A stretch of DNA of 5,792 nucleotides from positions 1 to 5,792 of the forward strand of contig JAEZQK010000121.1 in the NCBI GenBank assembly GCA_023413135.1, read 5' to 3'. The notes under the pieces were generated by a model that saw only the letters and a list, made by a program, of their open reading frames with translations, was not told the DNA's origin and did not search any database. Made by a program: the position numbers and the translations under genes. This DNA comes from Bacillota bacterium (GTDB lineage Bacteria; Bacillota; Clostridia; Christensenellales; Aristaeellaceae). Within the stretch, counting starts at the first letter, position 1; every line of letters begins with the position of its first letter. This document shows positions 1 to 5,789 of the stretch, piece by piece.

Positions 1-77
1 TGCGATACAAGCGATGCAAGCGGCAGCGCAGCAGCGCGCCGATTGAGCAAGCCGGGTACAAGACGACGCTTAAGTAG
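1..77 (+). CDS. Possible 3' end of an upstream gene (partial, frame uncertain)
   Basis: Two + strand frames run in from the left edge and stop early. The frame starting at base 3 ends with TAG at 75-77, its last residues reading APIEQAGYKTTLK. The frame starting at base 2 ends with TGA at 44-46, reading AIQAMQAAAQQRAD. Both resemble ordinary C-termini. The first has the higher share of G/C in third codon positions, like the genes downstream, and is preferred slightly on that ground. A third frame also stays open to TAA at 106-108 but gives an arginine- and serine-rich, low-complexity peptide and is less likely. Too little is present to assign a family. If real, the gene would end about 115 bases before the next start. 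Confidence 0.25.
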   Translation, partial: RYKRCKRQRSSAPIEQAGYKTTLK

Positions 78-96
78 CGCGAAAAGATCCGCGGCA

Positions 97-127
97 ATGA
101 CGCAATAATGTTTGGAAGCAGTATAAG
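97..127 (+). promoter_or_regulatory. Weak sigma-A-like promoter candidate before the ADP-ribosylglycohydrolase gene
   Basis: A TATAAG -10-like box lies at 122-127. The best -35 match upstream is ATGACG at 97-102, leaving a 19-base spacer, longer than the ideal 17. Transcription would start near 134, just before the hairpin at 140-173, so that the hairpin would sit at the 5' end of the message. The match is only moderate, and the gene may instead be read from an upstream promoter outside the window. Confidence 0.25.
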
Positions 128-139
128 TAAGGAAAAATG

Positions 140-173
140 CCGGGAGGCTGAGAAACGGAGCTCATCCTCCCGG
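140..173 (+). promoter_or_regulatory. Leader hairpin ahead of the ADP-ribosylglycohydrolase gene
   Basis: CCGGGAGG at 140-147 is perfectly complementary to CCTCCCGG at 166-173. After one C/T mismatch (148/165), TGAG at 149-152 pairs with CTCA at 161-164, leaving an eight-base loop. This gives 12 base pairs, GC-rich and stable. No T-run follows (the next bases are GAAAACAA), so it is not a standard intrinsic terminator. The ribosome binding site AAGGAG begins six bases after the stem. Plausible roles are message stabilisation, a leader element affecting translation, or processing of a transcript coming from upstream; no known riboswitch class is recognised. Confidence 0.5.
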
Positions 174-178
174 AAAAC

Positions 179-184
179 AAGGAG
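179..184 (+). promoter_or_regulatory. Ribosome binding site AAGGAG that fixes the start at 193
   Basis: AAGGAG ends eight bases before ATG 193, a normal distance. The in-frame GTG at 184 shares its first base with this site and so cannot be the start. The ATG at 193 is therefore chosen over the longer reading. Confidence 0.8.
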
Positions 185-192
185 TGGAAAAC

Positions 193-1257
193 ATGGGCAA
201 TGTATCTTTGCGGGAAAAATTTTTCGGCTGCATCGCGGGCTGCCATATCGGCTCCGCCATGGGAGCGCCGGAGGAAGGCTCCCTCTGGCCGGTGATCGAG
301 AAAAAGCACGGACTTATCGAGGATTTTCTGCCGTATATGCATTATAAAAACGGCTGGATGCGGGAACCGGGCACCACAGAGGACGGCGTGGAGCGGCAAA
401 AGCTGATGATCACCGCCATCATGGAAAAACAGGGCCGCGTAAACGCCGAAGATGTGCGCAAGGCCTGGTTGGACCACATGAACCCCAACGCGGCGGGCCT
501 TGTGTCCGAACCCTTTGAAGGCGTGCTGCTGGCCATGGCCAAAACGGGCCTCCCCGCCAGGGACCTGGGCAGGTACTGCGATTATGCGGGGCTGAACAGC
601 TTCTCCCGTTCCTGCCACGCCATCGCCCTCATCAATGCCGGCCATATACAGCATGCCATGGAGGACGTGCTGGAAGTGGGCCAGCTCTATCAAACCTCCA
701 ACAGCCGCGGCCTCAAATGGGCCTGCGTCACCGGCATTGCCATCGCGTCGGCCACCAAGCCGGAGGCCACGGTGGAAAGCGTGATCCAGGATGTGCTCAC
801 CCATTGCGACCAGACGGTAGTACGCCCCGAATTGGAGCGGGAGCTTAAAAAAACAAAGGACATGAAGGATATCCGGGAACTGCGCAGCTACTTTGACAAT
901 GTATATAGCGGCATAGGCATCCCCTACTGCTTCAGCTATGCCAACGAGGTGGTCACCAAGGGCATGTGCATTTTCCAGATGGTGAAGGGCGATACAAGGG
1001 AAGCCGTCGTGGCCGGCGTCAACATGGGCCGGGATACGGACTGCGTGGCTGCGGTGGCCGGCGGCATTTCCGGCGCGCTGGCCGGGGCCGCTTCCATCCC
1101 CGAAAAGTGGATCAAGCAGTTGGATTACGCCACCACCCAGAACAAATATACGAACTCCCAGCGCACCTTGCGCGAGCATGCCGACGGGCTGTATCATGCC
1201 TTTATGACCTCTTTGGCGGAAGCGAAAAAGTACATCGAGGTCATGGAAAAGGCGTAA
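193..1257 (+). CDS. ADP-ribosylglycohydrolase-family protein, variant active site
   Basis: The 354-residue protein belongs to the ADP-ribosylglycohydrolase (DraG/ARH-like, all-helical, two-metal) family. Near the N-terminus, residues 11-28 carry the glycine-rich opening motif (GCIAGCHIGSAMGAPEE). At 60-65 the sequence GTTEDG occupies the place of the usual T-D-D metal-binding motif. Near the C-terminus, NMGRDTDC at 277-284 replaces the usual N-x-G-x-D-T-D-T, followed by the typical small-residue helix AAVAGGISGALAG and then SIPEKW. Family members cleave the N- or O-glycosidic bond to ADP-ribose or act on related ribosides, with Mg in the centre. Here the aspartate of the GDALG-type motif is histidine, the second position of T-D-D is glutamate, and the last threonine is cysteine. 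Metal binding looks retained, but the substrate may differ. No signal peptide or membrane segment is seen, so it is probably cytoplasmic. The membrane-bound AraC regulator lies 103 bases downstream on the same strand, suggesting a catabolic or sensing locus. The family is confident; the substrate is unknown. Confidence 0.88.
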   Translation: MGNVSLREKFFGCIAGCHIGSAMGAPEEGSLWPVIEKKHGLIEDFLPYMHYKNGWMREPGTTEDGVERQKLMITAIMEKQGRVNAEDVRKAWLDHMNPNAAGLVSEPFEGVLLAMAKTGLPARDLGRYCDYAGLNSFSRSCHAIALINAGHIQHAMEDVLEVGQLYQTSNSRGLKWACVTGIAIASATKPEATVESVIQDVLTHCDQTVVRPELERELKKTKDMKDIRELRSYFDNVYSGIGIPYCFSYANEVVTKGMCIFQMVKGDTREAVVAGVNMGRDTDCVAAVAGGISGALAGAASIPEKWIKQLDYATTQNKYTNSQRTLREHADGLYHAFMTSLAEAKKYIEVMEKA

Positions 1258-1305
1258 CCATTCTATCGAAATAAATGACGTTGTCTAAAAATCCATTGTT
1301 CCAAG

Positions 1306-1333
1306 CGCGAGAGCGGCATAGGCCGTTCCCGCG
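1306..1333 (+). promoter_or_regulatory. Intergenic hairpin between hydrolase and AraC-type gene (weak terminator or leader element)
   Basis: CGCGAGAGCGGC (1306-1317) pairs with GCCGTTCCCGCG (1322-1333) around the four-base loop ATAG. Of 12 positions, ten are Watson-Crick pairs, one is G/U and one is an A/C mismatch. It is followed by TTTGCGTT, a short and interrupted T-run, so it would be a weak terminator at best. The ribosome binding site of the next gene begins 13 bases after it. It could let part of the transcription pass through, lowering regulator expression relative to the hydrolase, or protect the upstream message's 3' end. I see no convincing promoter in 1258-1345, which favours read-through from the hydrolase gene. 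Confidence 0.5.
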
Positions 1334-1345
1334 TTTGCGTTCACC

Positions 1346-1351
1346 AAGGAG
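1346..1351 (+). promoter_or_regulatory. Ribosome binding site AAGGAG pointing to a TTG start at 1361
   Basis: AAGGAG directly abuts ATG 1352 (no spacing) and lies three bases before ATG 1355, both too close for normal initiation. The in-frame TTG at 1361 is nine bases downstream, much like the eight-base spacing seen for the hydrolase gene. TTG is therefore the better start, shortening the protein from 776 to 773 residues. Confidence 0.65.
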
Positions 1352-1360
1352 ATGATGCCG

Positions 1361-3682
1361 TTGAAGCGAATCGTTTCATGGATACGGAGCATCCTGGATC
1401 GCTACAAGGTTGCCGCCTGCGTGTTCATTTATATGGCCATCGTCGTATGCGCCGTAGGCGGCATGGCATTGGTGTACCTTCCCACCCGGCACATGATGGA
1501 GCAGGAGATCAGAAACTCGAATACGGCTTTGCTTTCCATGGTGAGGACCCGCGTGGACGACGCTCTGGGGAAGGTGGCCGTATCCTCGCTGCAGCTTGCA
1601 CTGGACCCTTTGGTATCCAAATACTTTATTGCCGATCCGGTTCTTGACCTGTGGGACCTCAACCGGATTCAGACAAAGCTTTCGGTCATGCAGGCGGCGG
1701 ATGAAAACATGCATTCCGCTTACCTGTATTATTTGAATACGCCTTACATGATCACCAGCTACGGCGTCTACGCCGCCGACACCTTTCATGACAAGGAATG
1801 GATCTCAAAGGTTGACCAGGTGGAGCAGGGGCCGCTGATGCTTCCTGACCGGAAGCTGCGCTTTATCGACCGGACGCAGGAGTCCCAGGGGCTTACCATT
1901 TTACGCAAGCTGCCACTGGGGCGAAAGCACTGCACCGCGCTGCTGGCGGTGAATCTGGACAAGGGTGGCTTCCTTAGCCAGATTCAAAGCATTGCTGCGG
2001 GCACCAACACCTTCCTGCTCATTCTGGACGACAAGGGGAATGCCGTCAGCTACAACGACTGCGAGTATACGCAAGCCTACATCGCGCAGATGGACGCCAT
2101 CAAACTGGCGGCCGGCCAGGACAGAACGGGTGAGCTGATATCCATCGGCGGGATGGAAACGGTGGTCACCGTGGATACATCCGCCGTCAGCGGCTGTACC
2201 TATATCATGGTGCAGCCCATGACCAAGTACTATGAGCGGGCCCAGCGTGTTACCACGACCAGCCTATGGCTGACATTGCTGGTGCTGGTACTGGGGGTTT
2301 TCATGACGGTATTTACGGCAAAGCAGCTGTACCAGCCGGTGGAGCGGCTCTTAACCTCCACAAAATCGCCCCGCCATGCAGAGAGCGGCGCGCGGTATCA
2401 GGAGTTTCGCATGCTCTTTGAGCGCTTTCATGAAATTGCAACAACCAATGCCGATTTGAACGCAAAAACGCAGAAGTACCATCCCCTGGTATGCGAAAAG
2501 ATCACCCGCGACCTTTTGTTCGGCAGCGTCAAAAGCGAAGAGGTGATCAGGGAGCGCACAGCGCTGGCAGGCCTCGGCTATCCCGAAAACACTGTCCACT
2601 GCGTGGTGGGATATCATATTGACCACTACCGTGAATTTTGCAGCCGCTTTTCCGCCGAGGATCAGGTGCTTTATGAATTTGTCGTCAAGAATATCCTGTC
2701 GGAGCTTTTGGAGGATTGGTGCTGGACGGGAACAAGCATCCCCGGGTTTGACCCTTCGGAATCGTATTATCTGCTGGCGCTGCCCGATCATCCGGAATCG
2801 GCCGAACAGCTCTTCCATCAATGCAGCGAAGCCTGTGCCAATATTGAACAATATTTCCCCTTCAGCATCACCATCGGCATCGGTTCCTTCAAAAAGGCCG
2901 TACAGGAAATTCCCACCTCCATGCGTGAGGCCGGTATCGCCATGGGTTGCCGCTTCCTGATGGGGCACGGGCAGGCTATCTTCTATCCCCAGGCCGTCGT
3001 GCAAAATAAAGCGCAGGCACACTTCCCCGTAGACATTGAAAAGCGCCTGTGCGACCATATACGCGCAGCGGATATCCAAAAGGTGCATGACAGCCTGAAG
3101 GAATTGTTTGAAGCCCGCGAAACAGGGATGATGCTGCAGATGCTGGGGGCGCGAAGCGTGTTCTCCCATTACGTCAACTGCATCATGGGTGTATTGCATG
3201 AACTGGGATACCACTTGGAGGAAATCACTTTATGCACGGGCGACATGGCCGCCAAGTTTTCCGGGCTTAGGGAAACTGCCGAGTTTGAAGCCTGCTTTAC
3301 CGATTTTTGCAATGATGTCACCACCTTTATCGCCCAGCGCCATACCAAGACATCCGTACATATTTACGAATTGACCCTGGCGTTCATCGGTCAGCATTAC
3401 AGCCGGGACGTAACCATCGCTGAGCTATCCGATAAATTGATGTATTCCCCCACCTACATCAACCGCATGCTCAAGCAGCAATGCGGCAATACATTCAACG
3501 ACCTTCTTTGTGAAAAGCGGATGCATGTTGCCAAAGAACTGCTGAAAAGCAGCAAAATGCCTGTTGGCGACATCGCAAAGGCGACTGGATTCAACAGTAT
3601 TCAAAGCTTTAACCGGGGCTTCAAAACAATGACGGGCATCACGCCTACTGCCTACCGCAGCGGGCAGATGCAAAGCGGATGA
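1361..3682 (+). CDS. Membrane-anchored AraC-family transcription regulator with extracellular sensor domain
   Basis: The 773-residue protein (from TTG 1361) has the layout of two-transmembrane AraC regulators of Firmicutes. A short basic N-terminus is followed by a membrane segment at about 17-40. An outside region of roughly 260 residues follows (about 41-300), probably a Cache-like ligand-binding domain, and then a second membrane segment at about 302-320. A linker with helical character leads to a degenerate GGDEF-like domain at about 410-545, recognised by ITIGIGSF, then the SMREAGIAMGCRF helix and the following IFYPQ strand. It lacks the GGDEF signature and should not make cyclic di-GMP. 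The C-terminal ~105 residues are an AraC double helix-turn-helix: helices around VTIAELSDKLMYSPTYINRM, then IAKATGFNSIQSFNRGFK, then the family-typical TGITPTAYR. The inferred role is to sense an extracellular nutrient, often a sugar or oligosaccharide in relatives, and to control nearby genes. No His-kinase or receiver domain is present. It is preceded by the hydrolase gene and closed by a strong terminator. Ligand and targets are unknown. Confidence 0.9.
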   Translation: MKRIVSWIRSILDRYKVAACVFIYMAIVVCAVGGMALVYLPTRHMMEQEIRNSNTALLSMVRTRVDDALGKVAVSSLQLALDPLVSKYFIADPVLDLWDLNRIQTKLSVMQAADENMHSAYLYYLNTPYMITSYGVYAADTFHDKEWISKVDQVEQGPLMLPDRKLRFIDRTQESQGLTILRKLPLGRKHCTALLAVNLDKGGFLSQIQSIAAGTNTFLLILDDKGNAVSYNDCEYTQAYIAQMDAIKLAAGQDRTGELISIGGMETVVTVDTSAVSGCTYIMVQPMTKYYERAQRVTTTSLWLTLLVLVLGVFMTVFTAKQLYQPVERLLTSTKSPRHAESGARYQEFRMLFERFHEIATTNADLNAKTQKYHPLVCEKITRDLLFGSVKSEEVIRERTALAGLGYPENTVHCVVGYHIDHYREFCSRFSAEDQVLYEFVVKNILSELLEDWCWTGTSIPGFDPSESYYLLALPDHPESAEQLFHQCSEACANIEQYFPFSITIGIGSFKKAVQEIPTSMREAGIAMGCRFLMGHGQAIFYPQAVVQNKAQAHFPVDIEKRLCDHIRAADIQKVHDSLKELFEARETGMMLQMLGARSVFSHYVNCIMGVLHELGYHLEEITLCTGDMAAKFSGLRETAEFEACFTDFCNDVTTFIAQRHTKTSVHIYELTLAFIGQHYSRDVTIAELSDKLMYSPTYINRMLKQQCGNTFNDLLCEKRMHVAKELLKSSKMPVGDIAKATGFNSIQSFNRGFKTMTGITPTAYRSGQMQSG

Positions 3683-3692
3683 AAGGCGAATA

Positions 3693-3710
3693 CAGATCTG
3701 ACATACGTAT
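3693..3710. promoter_or_regulatory. Two close palindromes after the AraC-type gene (possible protein-binding site)
   Basis: CAGATCTG at 3693-3700 and ATACGTAT at 3703-3710 are each perfect eight-base palindromes, two bases apart, lying between the stop codon and the terminator. They could form an operator or be chance; there is no promoter next to them. Confidence 0.2.
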
Positions 3711-3716
3711 TGACTT

Positions 3717-3747
3717 GCATGGGCTGATGCCCATGCCCTTTTTCTTT
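3717..3747 (+). terminator. Rho-independent terminator of the hydrolase/regulator unit
   Basis: GCATGGGC (3717-3724) and GCCCATGC (3729-3736) form a perfect eight-pair stem with a TGAT loop. After CC comes a T-rich tail, TTTTTCTTT (3739-3747). It begins 34 bases after the AraC-type stop codon. This is a textbook intrinsic terminator for + strand transcription and separates the first pair of genes from the peptidase operon. Confidence 0.9.
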
Positions 3748-3836
3748 ATTGGAATAACGTATTTACCAGGGGTGGCATGATGAACCCTCTTCGTTTTTCC
3801 CCGCGCGATGGACGCACTTCATTTTCATACGTGATT

Positions 3837-3842
3837 TATAAT
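3837..3842 (+). promoter_or_regulatory. Second TATAAT box upstream of the peptidase operon (weak promoter candidate)
   Basis: A perfect TATAAT lies at 3837-3842, but no good -35 box is found 16-18 bases before it (those positions read GCACTT-like sequence) and there is no TGn extension. It may be a minor start or chance in this AT-rich patch. Confidence 0.2.
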
Positions 3843-3858
3843 GGATAGTGGAAAAATA

Positions 3859-3887
3859 TTGACGCAGGGCAATGCTTGTCCTATAAT
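3859..3887 (+). promoter_or_regulatory. Near-consensus sigma-A promoter of the C39-like/M20D operon
   Basis: TTGACG (3859-3864, five of six consensus bases) and TATAAT (3882-3887, six of six) are separated by exactly 17 bases. An A-rich stretch, GAAAAATA, lies just before the -35 box and could aid polymerase binding. Transcription should start near 3894, giving a leader of about 46 bases. No other site in the window matches this well, so the operon is probably well transcribed unless repressed. Confidence 0.85.
3866..3882. promoter_or_regulatory. Imperfect dyad in the promoter spacer (candidate operator)
   Basis: AGGGCAA (3866-3872) and TTGTCCT (3876-3882) are inverted copies agreeing at six of seven positions, centred on TGC. 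The dyad fills the gap between the -35 and -10 boxes and touches the first base of the -10, where a bound dimeric repressor would block polymerase. The regulator is not identified; nothing shows that the AraC-type protein binds here, and AraC proteins usually bind direct repeats rather than short palindromes. Confidence 0.35.
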
Positions 3888-3939
3888 CATACTATTTTCC
3901 AGCATTCCCATTTGAATAACCTGTTGAGAGGAAGCCCCT

Positions 3940-4557
3940 ATGAACAATCCCTTAAGCTACCAGGCAACGGAGTACGATTGCGGGCCTACCGCGCTTCGTA
4001 ACGCCATCAGCTTTTTGTATGACCGCAAGGAGATCCATCCTGAGGTGATTAAATATATTAACCTGTATTGTATGGATGCTTACAGCCAGGAAGGCGAGCC
4101 CTGCAAAAACGGCACCACCGCAGTGGCCATGGCGTACCTGGCCAACTGGCTCAACCAGTATGGGGAGGTAAAAAAGTGGTCCATTCATTGCCAGGTGCTG
4201 GGCCAGGATGATATCTATATGGGCCAGAACAGCCGCATCGTCGCGGCACTGCAGCAGGGCGGCGTGGCAGTGCTGCGTGTGATGCTCGATTGTGCCCACT
4301 ATATCCTGCTGACAGGCACGGAGGGAGAATATGTGCATGTCTTCGATCCGTACTACTGGCCACATGATTTCCCGGATAAGCGGATCGTCACCGTTCTTGA
4401 TCAGCCGGAGAGGCTGAACCGCAAGGTCCACTTCGATATTTTCAACAGCGAGGGCAAAGACTATTACAACCTGGGCCCCAAGCAAAAGCGCGAATGCGTG
4501 CTGGTTTTCAACAGTAAAACGCGCTTGGACAGCAACGCTTTGGAGTATACGATTTAA
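3940..4557 (+). CDS. Stand-alone C39-like (papain-fold) cysteine peptidase
   Basis: The 205-residue protein resembles the peptidase C39 fold, best known from the leader-cleaving domain of bacteriocin exporters, but it stands alone without ABC or membrane domains. The N-terminal motif YQATEYDCGPTALRNA supplies the oxyanion glutamine (Q8) and catalytic cysteine (C14). The histidine lies at H120 in DCAHYILLTG, and the aspartate at D136 in VHVFDPYY. The full triad therefore appears intact. About 55 residues follow the last catalytic residue, longer than a minimal C39 domain. No signal peptide or membrane segment is visible, so it is probably cytoplasmic. ATG 3940 follows AGAGGA (3927-3932) at a seven-base distance. 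It is the first gene after a strong promoter and is followed after 14 bases by an M20D hydrolase, implying shared function, perhaps in peptide or amide processing. Some C39-like folds are not proteases, so the exact reaction is open. Confidence 0.82.
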   Translation: MNNPLSYQATEYDCGPTALRNAISFLYDRKEIHPEVIKYINLYCMDAYSQEGEPCKNGTTAVAMAYLANWLNQYGEVKKWSIHCQVLGQDDIYMGQNSRIVAALQQGGVAVLRVMLDCAHYILLTGTEGEYVHVFDPYYWPHDFPDKRIVTVLDQPERLNRKVHFDIFNSEGKDYYNLGPKQKRECVLVFNSKTRLDSNALEYTI

Positions 4558-4560
4558 TGC

Positions 4561-4566
4561 AGGAGG
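4561..4566 (+). promoter_or_regulatory. Ribosome binding site AGGAGG fixing the M20D start at 4572
   Basis: AGGAGG ends five bases before ATG 4572. The earlier in-frame ATG at 4557 overlaps the upstream stop codon (TAATG) and lies before this site, so the shorter reading is preferred. A ribosome ending at 4557 could reinitiate here, coupling translation of the two genes. Confidence 0.8.
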
Positions 4567-4571
4567 GCTTT

Positions 4572-5756
4572 ATGCAGATTGACAAGCTGGCTAAGGAGCA
4601 GGAAGAGTATATCATTGCGCAGCGCCGCCATTTTCATCAGCACCCGGAATTATCCTGGGAGGAGCATAAAACTACCCAGGCCATCGCAGGCGAATTGGAA
4701 GCCTTGGGCGTTAAGGTTCGCCGCTTCCCGGACAAGACGGGCGTACTGGGCATCCTTCATGGCAAAAAGCCATCCGGTTCCCTGAAGACCGTGGTGCTTA
4801 GGGCCGATATCGATGCGCTGCCCATTCTGGAAAAGACCGGCCTTCCCTTTGAAAGCACGATACCCGGCGTGATGCATGCCTGCGGGCACGACTGTCATAC
4901 CGCCATGCTGCTGGGCGCCGCCAGGATCCTTAACGGGCTGCGGGAAGCATTTTCCGGGGAGGTGCGGCTGCTTTTCCAGGGGGCGGAGGAGACCAGCAGC
5001 GGCGCGAAGTACTATATTGAGCAGGGCGTTCTTGAACATGCAGACGCCGTTTTCGGCATGCACATCTGGGGGAACTTTGACGCACCGTTTATCGACATAC
5101 AGCCCGGGCCCAGGATGGCCAGCTGTGACAACTTCAAAATCACCGTAAAAGGCGTCTCCGCCCACGGGAGCGCGCCCCATCAGGGCGTCGACGCCATTGT
5201 GGCCGCGGCCGGCATCATTATGCAGGTGCAGTCTCTTGTCAGCCGCAGCAACGATCCTGTCAATCCGCTGGTGGTTTCCATCGGGGAAATCCACGGGGGC
5301 AGGCGGTTCAACATTGTCGCCGACCAGGTGGAGCTTATGGGAACGGTGCGGACCCATGACAAGGAAGTTCGTAGCCAAATGGAAGAAAAGCTTCGCCGGG
5401 TTGTAACACATGCCGCCGAAGCCATGGGGGCCACCGCCGTTTTGGAATACGATTATTTCGCAGGGCCGGTGCGCAATGATCATGAGGAACTTACTCAAAT
5501 CGCCCGGCAGGCGGCTATCCGCCTGTATGGCGGGGATACATTGCGGGAACTGCCCACGATGATGGGGAGTGAGGACTTCGCTTACTATATGGAGAAGGTC
5601 CCCGGCATCTTTTGCTTCCTGGGCGGCAGGAATGCTGTGTTGGGATATACGGCTGTTAATCACAACGACCACTTTACCGTAGATGAGTCGGTACTGAAAC
5701 GCGGCGCGGCGCTTTACGCCCAGTTTGCGTGGGATTTTCTTTTGGCCGGGAAATAG
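4572..5756 (+). CDS. M20D-family amidohydrolase (N-acyl-amino-acid hydrolase/aminoacylase-like)
   Basis: This 394-residue protein is a full-length M20D metallohydrolase, the family of hippurate hydrolases, N-acetyl-diaminopimelate deacetylases and auxin-conjugate hydrolases, which split an acyl group from an amino acid using two metal ions. HFHQHPELSWEE (20-31) and LRADIDALP (76-84) are family signatures. Metal ligands are expected at C104 and H106 in MHACGHDCH, E140 in GAEE (with E139 as catalytic base), H164 in GMHIW and H364 in NHNDHF. The lid/dimerisation domain spans about 186-293 and contains SAHGSAPH and GRRFNIVADQVELMGTVRT. MMGSEDFAYY (330-339) is also typical. All key residues are present, so it should be active. 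No signal peptide is seen. The substrate cannot be fixed from sequence; N-acetyl or other N-acyl amino acids and dipeptides are likely candidates. It shares an operon with the C39-like peptidase and could act on the products of that enzyme. Confidence 0.93.
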   Translation: MQIDKLAKEQEEYIIAQRRHFHQHPELSWEEHKTTQAIAGELEALGVKVRRFPDKTGVLGILHGKKPSGSLKTVVLRADIDALPILEKTGLPFESTIPGVMHACGHDCHTAMLLGAARILNGLREAFSGEVRLLFQGAEETSSGAKYYIEQGVLEHADAVFGMHIWGNFDAPFIDIQPGPRMASCDNFKITVKGVSAHGSAPHQGVDAIVAAAGIIMQVQSLVSRSNDPVNPLVVSIGEIHGGRRFNIVADQVELMGTVRTHDKEVRSQMEEKLRRVVTHAAEAMGATAVLEYDYFAGPVRNDHEELTQIARQAAIRLYGGDTLRELPTMMGSEDFAYYMEKVPGIFCFLGGRNAVLGYTAVNHNDHFTVDESVLKRGAALYAQFAWDFLLAGK

Positions 5757-5775
5757 GCCGCGGTAGGGTGGGGGC

Positions 5776-5789
5776 GGGGGGTGGCCCCC
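5776..5789 (+). terminator. Possible terminator hairpin at window end (truncated)
   Basis: The last bases after the M20D stop hold GGGGG (5777-5781), a TGG loop and CCCCC (5785-5789), then AAA to the edge. The stem sits about 20 bases after the stop, a normal place for an intrinsic terminator. Any T-run lies outside the window, and the loop is tight, so the call is tentative. Confidence 0.35.

Noticed and set aside
112..126. A CcpA cre-like sequence (TTGGAAGCAGTATAA) ahead of the first gene
   Set aside because: It departs from the cre consensus at the central CG and at the final C, so the match is too poor to call.
70..1197. A 375-codon open frame on the - strand opposite the ADP-ribosylglycohydrolase gene
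   Set aside because: It lies almost wholly antisense to a gene with clear family motifs. Its translation is rich in His, Gly and Ala with no recognisable domain, as expected from the mirror of a GC-biased coding strand.
1281..1309. TTGTCT at 1281 as a -35 box for the AraC-type gene
   Set aside because: At 16-18 bases downstream the sequence is GC-rich (near AGCGCG) with no -10-like box.
2351..3214. A 287-codon - strand open frame within the AraC-type gene
   Set aside because: It is antisense to the linker and GGDEF-like region of a confidently assigned protein and shows no recognisable motif.
1361..3682. The GGDEF-like region as an active diguanylate cyclase
   Set aside because: The GGDEF/GGEEF signature is absent; this degenerate form is common in AraC-type regulators and is not expected to be catalytic.
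3780..3848. A 22-codon open frame in the intergenic gap (starts MNPLRFSPRDG)
   Set aside because: It begins after the terminator with no promoter before it and only a weak AGGGG upstream, and it ends just before the main promoter. Nothing supports expression.
4650..5672. A 340-codon open frame on the - strand opposite the M20D gene
   Set aside because: It is fully covered by a gene with all M20D catalytic residues. The translation shows no family motif and no start context.
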